Part shown: positions 43,961 to 52,172 of the stretch, piece by piece
How positions within the stretch are numbered: position 1 is the first letter of the stretch
Layout: every line of letters begins with the position of its first letter
Origin: DATEPR01 sp036491115
Lineage (GTDB): Bacteria > Actinomycetota > Actinomycetes > Mycobacteriales > Pseudonocardiaceae
Direction: 5' to 3'
Assembly: GCA_036491115.1 (NCBI GenBank)
Contig: DASXCQ010000058.1
Span: 1 to 64,000, forward strand
DNA length: 64,000 nucleotides
The notes under the pieces: generated by a model
What the model saw: only the letters and a program-made list of their open reading frames with translations
Databases searched by the model: none
What the model was told of the DNA's origin: nothing
Translations under genes and position numbers: made by a program

Positions 43961-45044
43961 GCTCCAGGCCCAGCCAGTAGGCGAGGTCGTTGATCTCGCG
44001 GTGCACGTCGGCGGTCATGGTCGGAGTGAACGGCACGTCCTCGTGGACCGCCGCGACGCGGAGCACGCCCGCCTTGCGGTCGGCGGTGGCGTCGACCTTG
44101 CCGACCAGGTAGTCGCCGTGCAGGACCGGCAGCGCGAAGTAGCCCCAGCGGCGCTTGGCGGCCGGCTTGTACATCTCCAGCTGGTAGTCGAACTGGAACA
44201 GGTCGACCATCCGCCTGCGGTCGTACACCAGCCGGTCGAGCGGGGACAGCAGCGCGGTCCGCCCGGTGAACGGCTGACCCAACTGCGCCGGGTCCACCCG
44301 GAACGTGCCGGACAGGCCGTCGACCACCGCCGGCTCGCCGACCTCGGCCACGTCCATCGGTTCGACCGGGCACTCCGGTCCGGTGGCGCGGGCGATGCCC
44401 AGCGCGCTCAGCCGCCGTTCGTCGCGGATCCGCCGCGCGTCGGCCAGCGGCACGACGGGATCGTCCGGGTAGACGTGCTCTGCCAGATCCCACAACCGGT
44501 CGCGGCCCCTGCGCCCGACGACGGCGACCTCGCCGCGCACCGCCATGTACTCCAGCATCTGCGACACGTTGCGGTTGTTGGTCCACCCGGAGGAGCGCCA
44601 CGGCCGCTCACACGTGTCCGGGATCTCACGGGACGTCAGTGGGCCCCGCTCGTCCAGCAGGGCGAGGATGTCCTTGCGGCAGGCGTCGTTGGCGACGACC
44701 CAGTCGTTGTGGACGTGCCGCCAGGTGCGTTCGCCCGTCCCCGGCCACGCGGCCATCTCGGCCCGGTACAGCGCGACGTCCTCGGCCGGCCGGATCATGC
44801 CCCGCAGTTCCAGCACGGTGCGATCGGCGAGCGCGGCGGTCAGTTCGGCCGGTGCGTACGCCGAACCGAACCTGCTCCACGCCACCAGGTCGGCGTTGGG
44901 CGCGACGGCGGCGGTGAGATCGAACTGCAGCATGGTCAGCCGCCGGACCATGTCCAGCAGATCGGCCGGCCGCCGCCGGTCCAACAACTGTGCCCGCACC
45001 GCGATCCGGCGGGCGTCCACCCGGGACAGTTCGTGAACGGCCAC
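43944..45044 (-). CDS. Winged-helix DNA glycosylase-like protein (YcaQ/AlkZ family)
   Basis: 366 residues of the HTH_42 superfamily, whose members excise bulky alkylated bases or unhook interstrand crosslinks. The signature Gln-X-Asp appears at Gln40-Asp42 (MLQFDL), as in E. coli YcaQ rather than the QxQ of antibiotic self-resistance AlkZ. RHVHNDWVVAND and PLDRLVYDRRR are further family landmarks. No biosynthetic cluster is adjacent, so general crosslink repair is the likelier role. Confidence 0.82.
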   Translation of the reverse strand: MAVHELSRVDARRIAVRAQLLDRRRPADLLDMVRRLTMLQFDLTAAVAPNADLVAWSRFGSAYAPAELTAALADRTVLELRGMIRPAEDVALYRAEMAAWPGTGERTWRHVHNDWVVANDACRKDILALLDERGPLTSREIPDTCERPWRSSGWTNNRNVSQMLEYMAVRGEVAVVGRRGRDRLWDLAEHVYPDDPVVPLADARRIRDERRLSALGIARATGPECPVEPMDVAEVGEPAVVDGLSGTFRVDPAQLGQPFTGRTALLSPLDRLVYDRRRMVDLFQFDYQLEMYKPAAKRRWGYFALPVLHGDYLVGKVDATADRKAGVLRVAAVHEDVPFTPTMTADVHREINDLAYWLGLELSLPE

Positions 45045-45082
45045 GCCGGGATGCTAGGCGACGGGACCGACATCGGCGAGGT

Positions 45083-45553
45083 TCAGCGTGGTGGCGGCGG
45101 GATCGTGCCGACATCGGGTGCCGGGCCCGGCCACACCAGCAGCACCGGGCAGGGCGCGTGGTCGACCACGAACCGGCCGGCGTGGCCGATGGAGTGCGGG
45201 CCGAGTCGGTGGGTGTCGCCGTCCCTGGCCAGCACCAGCAGATCGGCACCCGCGCAGGCGTGCACCACCTCGTGGCCGACCCGCCCGTGCCGCACCTCCC
45301 GGCGCACCGGCCGGTCGAACCGCGCCGCCGCGTCGTGCAGGAGTTGTTCGGCGGCGTCGGTGGCCAGTTGGGCGATCCGGGTGGCGGGATCGCGGTCCGG
45401 CCTGCCCCTGCCGAGCAGGCCGGTGAACGCGCCGTGCGCGACGCCGGGCACGTCCTCGCCGACCACGTACAGCAGCAGGACGTCGGCGCCGGCCGGTGTC
45501 GCGTCCACACAGGCCTGCCAGCTCTGTTCGGTCAACCACACGACGACGGTCAC
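45083..45553 (-). CDS. Universal stress protein domain protein
   Basis: 156 residues, UspA-like alpha/beta fold with LLLYVVGEDVPG in the first part, DLLVLARDGDTHRLG in the middle and APCPVLLVWPG at the end. The ATP-binding Gly pattern is not canonical. The GTG has a GGGAGG site. The start overlaps the 3' end of the carrier gene, implying co-expression with it. Confidence 0.8.
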   Translation of the reverse strand: MTVVVWLTEQSWQACVDATPAGADVLLLYVVGEDVPGVAHGAFTGLLGRGRPDRDPATRIAQLATDAAEQLLHDAAARFDRPVRREVRHGRVGHEVVHACAGADLLVLARDGDTHRLGPHSIGHAGRFVVDHAPCPVLLVWPGPAPDVGTIPPPPR

Positions 45554-45554
45554 G

Positions 45555-46781
45555 TCAGCCTCCCAGGACACGAGTGGCGGCCCACAGTGCCAGCACCGCC
45601 AGCACCAGGGACAAAGGCACGGTGAGCAGGCCGAGCCGGGTGAACTCGCCCAGGTCGGCGCTGGTGTCGTGGGAGCGAAGCACCCGCCGCCACAGCAGCG
45701 TGGCCAGCGATCCCACGTAGGTCAGGTTCGGCCCGACGTTCACCCCGACCAGCACGGCGAGGATCGCGGCGGTGCCACTGGACGCGGCCAGCGGCAGCAG
45801 CACCAGGACGGCGGGCAGGTTGTTGATCACGTTGGCCAGCGCGGCGGCCACCGCGGCCACACCGAGCAGGGCCAGCAGGCCGGGGCCGCGCGGGACGAGG
45901 TGGCCGATGGCCGTGGCCAACCCGTTGTCCACCACGGCGAGCACCACGACACCCAGGGCCAGCACGAACACCAGGAACGGCACGTTCACCGAGCGCAGCA
46001 CGGCACCGGCGCTCGTCGTACCCCGGCGCAGCGCCCGCACCGCGAGCACCAGCGCGCCACCGGCCGCCGCCCACGCCGGGCTGACGCCGAACAGCGACGT
46101 CACCACGAACCCGGCCAGCGTGGCGGCCAGCACCACCAGCACGAACACCGGCACGTCGGCCGGTGCCCCGGTCGGCCGGGTGACCGGGCCGACGGCCAGG
46201 TCGGCGGCGAAGAACCGGCGGAACACCAGGTACTCGGCGGCCACCACGACCAGCCACGGCAGGGCCATCAGCGCGGTGAACCGGGTGAACGACACACCCG
46301 CCGCGGCGAAGGCCAGCAGGTTGGTCAGGTTGGACACGGGCAGCAGCAGCGACCCGGAGTTGGCCAGGTGGGTGCAGGCGTAGACGTGCGGCTTGGCCCG
46401 CACGCCCAGCCGGGTCGCGGTGGCGAACACCACCGGGGTGAGCAGCACGACGGTGGCGTCCAGGCTCAGCACGGCGGTGGTCCCGGCGGCGACCACGAAC
46501 ACCCTGGGCAGCAACCGGTCCGCCCGACCCCTGGCGAGCAGCCCACCGGCCGCGCGGAACAGGCCCTCGTCGTCGCACAGCTGCGCCAGGACCAGCACCG
46601 CGGCCAGGAACCCGACGACGGGCGCCAGCCGCCCGATCTCGCTCGCGGCGGCGCGCCACGGGACGGCGCCGGTGGCGATCACGAGCCCGGCGGCCGGCAG
46701 CGCGGCGACCGCCTCGGGCCGGCCCTGGGGCCGGGTCACGGCGAACGCCAGCACGGCCACCAACGCGGCGACCGACACCAC
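45555..46781 (-). CDS. ArsB/NhaD-type ion carrier
   Basis: 408 residues with about 11-12 membrane helices. VNVGPNLTYVGSLATLLWR near the C-terminus is the hallmark of the ArsB arsenite-efflux family; ANVINNLPAVL and LANSGSLLLPVSNLTNLL are further family loops. Arsenite export is plausible because ArsM, ArsR and an ArsC fragment lie 4-6 kb away, but citrate or other anion transport cannot be excluded. The start is uncertain (two adjacent GTGs, no well-spaced ribosome site). Confidence 0.82.
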   Translation of the reverse strand: MVSVAALVAVLAFAVTRPQGRPEAVAALPAAGLVIATGAVPWRAAASEIGRLAPVVGFLAAVLVLAQLCDDEGLFRAAGGLLARGRADRLLPRVFVVAAGTTAVLSLDATVVLLTPVVFATATRLGVRAKPHVYACTHLANSGSLLLPVSNLTNLLAFAAAGVSFTRFTALMALPWLVVVAAEYLVFRRFFAADLAVGPVTRPTGAPADVPVFVLVVLAATLAGFVVTSLFGVSPAWAAAGGALVLAVRALRRGTTSAGAVLRSVNVPFLVFVLALGVVVLAVVDNGLATAIGHLVPRGPGLLALLGVAAVAAALANVINNLPAVLVLLPLAASSGTAAILAVLVGVNVGPNLTYVGSLATLLWRRVLRSHDTSADLGEFTRLGLLTVPLSLVLAVLALWAATRVLGG

Positions 46782-46798
46782 CTCCGCGACCGACGTGC

Positions 46799-47128
46799 TC
46801 AGTGCTCGCCTCCGACCACCGTGTCCGGGTACGCCGACGGGTCCGCGACCAGCCGGACCGGGTCGCGGCGGTCCGGATCGGACCAGCCGGCCAGGGCGGC
46901 GGTGAACCAGCCGGTGATGACCCGTAGGTACCCGCCGACGAGCCGCTCACCCTCGGCGGTCGGCGTGATCAGGCGCACCCGCTGATCGTCCTGGTCGGGC
47001 ACGCGGGTCACCAGTCCGCGCTGTTCGTCGGCCGTGGCCCACTCGAACAGCTGACCACCGCTCAGCGTGGTGCTGAGCCGGGTCATGCTGGGCAGCAGCC
47101 CGGTCAGGGCGTCGGTCTCGCGGCTCAT
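46799..47128 (-). pseudogene. MarR family regulator with the DNA-binding helices deleted
   Basis: 109 residues. The N-terminal dimer helix (LTGLLPSMTRLSTTLSGGQL) runs straight into the wing (GLVTRVPDQDDQRVRLITP). About 50 residues holding the helix-turn-helix are missing, in frame. A GGGAG site precedes ATG 47128. The product could still dimerise but should not bind DNA. Confidence 0.75.
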
Positions 47129-47162
47129 GCGGATTCTCCCTTGACCCTGCCCGGCCGGCACT

Positions 47163-47333
47163 CCGGTCCACCGGATCACCACCGACCGGTCGGCCACCGG
47201 CGGCGACACCCTGATCGACAGCACGGGTGACGCCCACCGAACCTACGGCGTCGGGACCTCCGCCTCGATGCTGATCCGCCCGGACGGCTACCTCGCCACC
47301 CGCACCGCGACGACCGCGGCAACGGCGGCCTGA
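47163..47333 (+). pseudogene. FAD-dependent aromatic monooxygenase, C-terminal remnant
   Basis: Reads DSTGDAHRTYGVGTSASM then LIRPDGYLATR and a stop. This is the typical last segment of PheA/TetX/PHBH-type hydroxylases (LVRPDGYVAWR-like). No FAD-binding N-terminus remains. It is divergent from the damaged MarR gene, the usual arrangement of such regulator/enzyme pairs. Confidence 0.7.
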
Positions 47334-47373
47334 TCGGCCCTACGGTGGAGACGACGACGAGACGGGAGAAGCC

Positions 47374-48210
47374 ATGCGAGTCCTGGTCACCGGTGCCAGT
47401 GGCAACGTCGGCGCCGAACTGGTGCGGTTGCTGGCCGACGCGGGCACCGCGGTCACCGCGGTCACCCGGCATCCGGCGGCGAACCTGCCGGCCGGAGCGG
47501 ACGCCGTCGGCGGTGATCTCAACGACCCGGCGAGCCTGCGGCCGGCCTGGGCGGGCGTGACGGGCCTGTTCCTGATGCCCGGTTACCCCACCACGCCGGA
47601 ACTGCTCGCCGACGCGGCAGCGGCCGGGGTGAGCCGGATGGTGTTGATGTCCGGCAGTTCGGCCGGTGATCCGGAGTCCACCAACGCCATCGCCCGCTAC
47701 CAGTCGGTGACGGAGGCCGCGGTGCGGGCGTCCGGGCTGCCGGCGACGATCCTGCGGCCGGCGGGGTTCATGTCCAATGCCCTGGAGTGGGCGCCACAAC
47801 TGCTGTCCGGTGACGTGATCGAGGCCCCGTTCGCGGACGTGCCGATCGCGGTGATCGACCCGCAGGACATCGCGAGGGTGGCGGCCGCCGCGCTGCTCGC
47901 CGACGACGACCGGCACGCCGGGCAGGTGTACCGGCTGTCCGGACCAGTGGCCATGCGGCCGGCCGACCGGGTGCGGGTGCTGGCCGAGGTGTTGTCCCGG
48001 CCGCTGCGCTTCGAACCGCAGTCCAACCAGGCGGCGTACGAGCAGCTGAGCAAGCAGATGCCGATCGAGTACGTCGACGCCTTCTTCGATTTCTACGTGC
48101 GCGGCACGCTGGACGAGTCACCGGTGTACGACACGGTGGCCGACGTGACCGGCCGGCCGCCGCGCACGTTCCGCGAGTGGGCGCACGCCCACGCGGCCGC
48201 GTTCGGCTGA
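47374..48210 (+). CDS. NmrA-like NAD(P)-binding protein
   Basis: 278 residues, atypical SDR: TGASGNVGAELVRLL at the N-terminus, LMPGYP, SGSSAGD in place of a classical Ser-Tyr-Lys triad, and LRPAGFMSN. It is either an NADPH-dependent reductase of the QOR2/NmrA group or a redox sensor. A strong terminator follows. Confidence 0.9.
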   Translation: MRVLVTGASGNVGAELVRLLADAGTAVTAVTRHPAANLPAGADAVGGDLNDPASLRPAWAGVTGLFLMPGYPTTPELLADAAAAGVSRMVLMSGSSAGDPESTNAIARYQSVTEAAVRASGLPATILRPAGFMSNALEWAPQLLSGDVIEAPFADVPIAVIDPQDIARVAAAALLADDDRHAGQVYRLSGPVAMRPADRVRVLAEVLSRPLRFEPQSNQAAYEQLSKQMPIEYVDAFFDFYVRGTLDESPVYDTVADVTGRPPRTFREWAHAHAAAFG

Positions 48211-48217
48211 GCCGGCC

Positions 48218-48252
48218 CACGGGCCGCCCGGCTGGGTGCCGGGCGGCCCGTG
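48218..48252. terminator. Bidirectional terminator
   Basis: Perfect 14-base arms (48218-48231 and 48239-48252) with a 7-base loop lie between convergent genes. The GGGCCGCCCGG core is shared with the terminator of the paralogous gene at 20.7 kb. Confidence 0.85.
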
Positions 48253-48258
48253 TCGGGA

Positions 48259-49251
48259 TCAGAACGCCGGTACGGAGACCGGGCCGAAACCGGGTGAAGT
48301 GTGGCTCTCCAGGTCCTGCAGGGCAGGAGTGCCACTGGTGAGCGGCTGTCGGTATTGGACGGTGACCGTCTGGCCGCTGGTCAGTGCGGCACCGCTGAAC
48401 GTGACGTCGACGACCGCCTGGAACGGCGGCGAGTCGTTCAGGACCGCGACACCGGTGGCGGTGCGCGCGACTCCGTCCACGGTGACCGCGAACCGGGTGA
48501 CGTCCGGCGTGCCCTGCGCGGTCGCCAGCAACTCCTGGTCGAACTGCAGTGCGACGTCGTTGGTGCCGCTGTCCGCCTCGGTGGCACCGGTCAGCGCGGG
48601 CGCGGTGTCCGGCCTACCGGTGGGGTTCTCCGCCGTCGGACCCTGCGAACCGGTCGGCGTCGTCCAGAAACCCTGGTTGGTGCAGGTCAGCGGAGTGGGC
48701 ACGGACCTGGTGGCGGTGTAGCTGAAGCCGTGGGTCACGCCCGCCGTGTTGGGGAAGTCGCCCGTGGTGTCGAACCCGCCCTCGGTGGTGGTGAACGCCA
48801 GCGGCGGCAGGATGCCCGCCATCAGGTCGACCGGAGCGCCGACCCGGCCGCCGGTCACCGCGTTGTAGTCCTGTTCGGTCGCGGTCAGGGTCCAGACCTC
48901 GGTGGGGTCCGCGGACGGGATCGTGACGTCGATGTTCAGCGGGTCGCCAGTCTTCTGGATCCGCATGGTGAGCTGGTCGCCGCAGGTGCCGTTGAGCCGC
49001 AGCCGGGCGATGCCGCCACCGCTGCCGCTGCCGCCACCACCTCCGCCGCTGCCACCGCCGCTTCCGCTGCCACCGCCACTGCCGCTTCCGCCGCCGCCGT
49101 CGTCACCGCCGCCGCTACCGCCGCCGCTGCCACCCCCGTGGCTCATCGGTTTGACGGAGCTGGCCGACGCGATGCTGACGGATGCGACGGACATCGAGAT
49201 GCCCAACAGGGCTGTCAGCGCGAACAGCCCCAATCGTCGCCTCAGTCTCAT
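48259..49251 (-). CDS. Secreted Gly/Ser-rich protein with SwmB-like domain (full-length paralogue)
   Basis: 330 residues. Signal peptide (MRLRRRLGLF start, ASA near 28-30), Gly/Ser tract at about 39-85, then a beta-type domain shared with the 20.8-kb protein (one Cys near GTCGD, one in TCTNQGFW). The last 100 residues resemble a SwmB/SWM-type repeat (ALQFDQELL, ALTSGQTVTVQYRQPL) and end SPGFGPVSVPAF. Probably a cell-wall-displayed or secreted adhesin-like protein; function unknown. The ATG at 49251 matches the paralogue start. Confidence 0.78.
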   Translation of the reverse strand: MRLRRRLGLFALTALLGISMSVASVSIASASSVKPMSHGGGSGGGSGGGDDGGGGSGSGGGSGSGGGSGGGGGGSGSGGGIARLRLNGTCGDQLTMRIQKTGDPLNIDVTIPSADPTEVWTLTATEQDYNAVTGGRVGAPVDLMAGILPPLAFTTTEGGFDTTGDFPNTAGVTHGFSYTATRSVPTPLTCTNQGFWTTPTGSQGPTAENPTGRPDTAPALTGATEADSGTNDVALQFDQELLATAQGTPDVTRFAVTVDGVARTATGVAVLNDSPPFQAVVDVTFSGAALTSGQTVTVQYRQPLTSGTPALQDLESHTSPGFGPVSVPAF

Positions 49252-49458
49252 GATTGTTTTGGCCGCCTTTGTGCACATCAGGTGGAGAATCGACTGTCGA
49301 CAAAGGAACGGGGAAGGCGAACACGACCCGAGGCCCCCCTCGGGCATGACCGACCGCCACGTTCCGAGCCCGGAAAATCCGATCCGGTGCGAGATCCGGA
49401 TTTGCCAGGGCGCACGGCTAGGCTCCTGTTCGCGTCCCCCGGCTGGAAAGCCCGAAAT

Positions 49459-49476
49459 GGAGGGTTACCAGACCCC
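49459..49476 (-). promoter_or_regulatory. Conserved leader element, copy 2
   Basis: GGAGGGTT-AC-CAGACCCC, preceded by AAGCCCGAAAT. It is the counterpart of the block upstream of the truncated paralogue and lies about 210 bases before the start codon in both. A GGCT/AGCC hairpin replaces the CAGG/CCTG hairpin of copy 1, and a GGATTTGCCAG block is shared. Confidence 0.5.
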
Positions 49477-49526
49477 GCCGATGGGGGTGGGGACAGGAAG
49501 TCACTGTGGGTGTAGCGGAGGGGTAC

Positions 49527-50045
49527 GTGTCAGCGATCATCACCACGCGTGTCATCCGGCTGCCGTCGGACGAATCCGCCGTGGCCAGCATCGACGCGTC
49601 CTTCCAGACCCGGCGGATCTACCGGGTGGAACGACTCGACCTCGGTTTCCGGCTGCGCGAACACGAACTGCCGGATGTGCTGCGCAAGCGGTACGGCGTC
49701 CTACCGGTGACAGGCGGAATCGTCGCCGAGTGCGACGGGGTGATCACCGGTTATGCCGAGTTGACATATTCGAGGTGGAATCGGCGAGCGGTGGTCGAGC
49801 ACCTGTACGTATCGGCGACCCGGCGCGGGCAGGGCGTGGGGTCGGCGCTGATGCTGCGACTGGTCGACCAGGCGCGGGCGTTCGGGGCGCGGTCGGTGTG
49901 GTTGGAGACGCAGAACGTGAACCTGCCGGCCGTCCGCTTCTACCTCGGCCGGGGTTTCCGGCTGTGCGGGCTGGACGAGACGCTCTACGACCCGGTGAGC
50001 CTGCCGGGTGAGTGCGCCCTGTTCCTCACGCTGGACATCCACTGA
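49527..50045 (+). CDS. GNAT-family acetyltransferase (streptothricin-acetyltransferase-like)
   Basis: 172 residues, with VEHLYVSATRRGQGVGSALM as acetyl-CoA loop and WLETQNVNLPAVRFYLGRGF near the end, as in the SAT/RimI-like group. The GTG at 49527 has a GGAGGGG site seven bases upstream. A resistance role is possible but not supported by context. Confidence 0.87.
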   Translation: MSAIITTRVIRLPSDESAVASIDASFQTRRIYRVERLDLGFRLREHELPDVLRKRYGVLPVTGGIVAECDGVITGYAELTYSRWNRRAVVEHLYVSATRRGQGVGSALMLRLVDQARAFGARSVWLETQNVNLPAVRFYLGRGFRLCGLDETLYDPVSLPGECALFLTLDIH

Positions 50046-50192
50046 GAGTGCGCCGCCCCCGATGGCCGGTCCGACCGTGCGCCGTCGTTCCGTTGGCCAG
50101 GCAGGCTCCTGCTCGCGCCGGTCCCGCAGCACCCGCCGTACGGGATGGTCCGGCGCCCACGGCGATTGGTCCATGACCGAACCGTAGATGGG

Positions 50193-50843
50193 TCAGCGAC
50201 AGTCGGGCTTGACCGCGCGGACGAGGGCCGACCGCATGCCGTCGGCCACCTCGTGGGTCGGGGTGATCTCGACGTCGGCGAAGCCTGCCGTGCGCAGGCC
50301 GGCGCGGTACTCGGTGACCGACAGCGCGCCCGCGACACAGCCGACGTGACTCCCGCGCTCGGCCCGCTGCGCCGGGGTGAGCCGGTCGTCGGCCACGATG
50401 TCGGCCACGCCGAGCCGGCCGCCGGGGCGCAGTACGCGGAAGGTCTCGGCGAACACGGCGGGCTTGTCGGTGGACAGGTTGATCACGCAGTTGGAGATGA
50501 CCACGTCGATCGTGTCGGCCGGCAGCGGAATCGCCTCGATGATGCCCTTGAGGAACTCCACGTTGGCCGCGTCCGCGCAGTGCGCGGTGGCGACGGCGAG
50601 CATCTCGTCGGTCATGTCCAGCCCGAAGACCCGGCCGCCGGGGCCGACGCGCCGCGCGGACAGCAGCACGTCGCCACCGCCGCCGGAACCCAGGTCCAGC
50701 ACCCGGTCGCCCTCGTGCAGGTCCGCGACGGCCAACGGATTGCCGCAGCCGAGCGAGAGGCCGCCCTCGCTCTGGCCACAACACCCGTTGCCTGCTGCGG
50801 CTGCCGCGTAGTGGCGCCGGACTGCTTCGCGTAGTTCGTTCAT
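50193..50843 (-). CDS. arsM: Arsenite S-adenosylmethyltransferase
   Basis: 216 residues. SAM site VLDLGSGGGGDV; Cys residues in NGCCGQ, ISNCVINL and HVGCVAG match the three-thiol arsenite-binding set of ArsM. It methylates As(III) to volatile or less retained species. It is divergent from an ArsR with an operator between them, so it should be arsenite-induced. Confidence 0.93.
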   Translation of the reverse strand: MNELREAVRRHYAAAAAGNGCCGQSEGGLSLGCGNPLAVADLHEGDRVLDLGSGGGGDVLLSARRVGPGGRVFGLDMTDEMLAVATAHCADAANVEFLKGIIEAIPLPADTIDVVISNCVINLSTDKPAVFAETFRVLRPGGRLGVADIVADDRLTPAQRAERGSHVGCVAGALSVTEYRAGLRTAGFADVEITPTHEVADGMRSALVRAVKPDCR

Positions 50844-50864
50844 GCCAGGCACCTTGCGCCCTGG

Positions 50865-50880
50865 ATTGATAGTTGTCAAT
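50865..50880. promoter_or_regulatory. ArsR operator
   Basis: ATTGA-N6-TCAAT inverted repeat in the AT-rich 45-base gap between arsM and arsR. It is ideally placed to control both. Confidence 0.65.
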
Positions 50881-50888
50881 ATAGATGG

Positions 50889-51221
50889 ATGTCGACACAG
50901 GAGTGCTGTGCCGCGCTGGCGGCGGCGCCGCTGGCGGCCGACCAGGCGGTGGAGTTGGCGTCGGTGTTCAAGGCGCTGGGTGATCCGGTGCGGCTGCGAC
51001 TGTTGTCGATGATCGCGTCGACCGAGGGTGGCGAGGTATGCGTGTGCGAGCTGACGCCCGCCTTCGACCTGTCGCAGCCGACGATCTCGCACCACCTCAA
51101 GCTGTTGCGCCAGGCCGGACTCGTCGACTGTGTGCGCCGGGGCACCTGGGTCCACTACCGGGCCCTGCCGGCGACCCTGGACCGGCTCGCCACCGTGTTG
51201 CGCACGCCGGTGGCGTCGTGA
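50889..51221 (+). CDS. arsR: ArsR/SmtB metalloregulatory repressor
   Basis: 110 residues with FKALGDPVRLRLLSMIAS, the EVCVCELTP metal-site helix (a Cys-X-Cys pair) and SQPTISHHLKLLRQ recognition helix. An N-terminal ECC pair adds potential thiol ligands. Likely senses As(III)/Sb(III) and releases the arsM-arsR operator. The stop overlaps the GTG of the ArsC fragment. Confidence 0.93.
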   Translation: MSTQECCAALAAAPLAADQAVELASVFKALGDPVRLRLLSMIASTEGGEVCVCELTPAFDLSQPTISHHLKLLRQAGLVDCVRRGTWVHYRALPATLDRLATVLRTPVAS

Positions 51222-51415
51222 CCGCCCGGCCGTCGGTCCACGAGTCCGACGTGGTGGTCACGATGGGCCGCGGCGACGACTGCCCGATGCCTCCCGGGCG
51301 CCGCTGTCTCGACTGGCAACTGGACGACCCGGCCGGCCTGCCGGTGGAGCGGATCCGGCCGATCCGCGACGAGATCGAGCGCCGGGTCCGCGCGCTGGTC
51401 GCCGAGCTCAGCTGA
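51218..51415 (+). pseudogene. Arsenate reductase (LMW-phosphatase type), C-terminal half
   Basis: 65 codons coupled to arsR by a GTGA overlap. SDVVVTMG, PGRRCLDWQL, DDPAG and IRPIRDEIERRV match the second half of ArsC. The N-terminal CX5R P-loop is absent and the TMGCGDACP motif has lost its first Cys (TMGRGDDCP). No catalysis is expected, though the clean coupling leaves room for a retained small protein. Confidence 0.75.
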
Positions 51416-52073
51416 CCGGTGGGGCGGCGGTCAGGACCTCGTCCAGCGTCATCACCGACGCGTCGGGCAGGACCAGGTCGGCGTGGGCGTAGCGGGTCGG
51501 GTCGGTGAAGCGGTTGGGCACGGCGACGCAGCGCAGGCCGGCTGCGGCGGCCGCTGCGACGCCGTGCGGTGAGTCCTCGAAGGCGAGTGCCTCGCACGCG
51601 GGGACGGCCAGGCGGGTCAGGGCCAGCGTGTAGACGGCCGGGTCGGGTTTGGGAGCGCCCACGTCGTCACCACAGGCGAGCGTCTCGAAGTGGTCCAGGT
51701 AGCCGGTGGTGGCCAGCAGGCGCGTCACCCAGGCGCGCGGCGAACTGCTGGCGACGGCCGGCCGGAGGCCGAGTTCCCGGGCGCGGTCCAGCCAGGCGCG
51801 GATCCCCGGTGCCAGCTCCAGTTCGGCGTGCATCCGGTCGCGGTGAGCGATCCGGCGGGCGTGGCTGACGGCACGGTCGAAGCCCGGTCCGACGGCAGCG
51901 GCGAGTTGCTCGTAGCGCTGCGCGGTGAGGTCGCCGCCGTGGTCGGCGAAGAAGGTCGACACGTCCAGCTCCAGCCCGTGCTGCCGCCACTCCTGCTGCC
52001 AACTCGCCAGCATCGAGCTCTCGGTGTCCATCAGCAGGCCGTCGAAGTCGAACACCAGCGCCGTGATCGCCAC
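51408..52073 (-). CDS. HAD-family hydrolase (beta-phosphoglucomutase-like)
   Basis: 221 residues. Motif I FDFDGLLMD, motif II SSSP, motif III Lys in GAPKPDPAVY and acidic FEDSPHG are all present, with a helical cap after motif I. Sugar-phosphate phosphatase or mutase activity is likely; the exact substrate is unknown. GTG start. It overlaps the ArsC fragment end by eight bases. Confidence 0.9.
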   Translation of the reverse strand: MAITALVFDFDGLLMDTESSMLASWQQEWRQHGLELDVSTFFADHGGDLTAQRYEQLAAAVGPGFDRAVSHARRIAHRDRMHAELELAPGIRAWLDRARELGLRPAVASSSPRAWVTRLLATTGYLDHFETLACGDDVGAPKPDPAVYTLALTRLAVPACEALAFEDSPHGVAAAAAAGLRCVAVPNRFTDPTRYAHADLVLPDASVMTLDEVLTAAPPVS

Positions 52074-52172
52074 GTCCCGATCATGCTTCGGGGTCGCCGA
52101 GCTCACAAGACCGGTGGGCCACCCGGGCCCTACCATCACCGCGACACCGTTGTCCGCGACAGGCAGGTAGAC

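Noticed and set aside
49381..49501. Cyclic-di-GMP-I-like GGGACGC string in the second Gly/Ser leader
   Set aside because: The GCAAACC partner element is absent and the string is not shared with the other leader.
51690..52172. N-terminal extension of the FAH-family frame across the HAD gene
   Set aside because: The FAH domain begins at ATG 52173; the upstream part is antisense of conserved HAD motifs.
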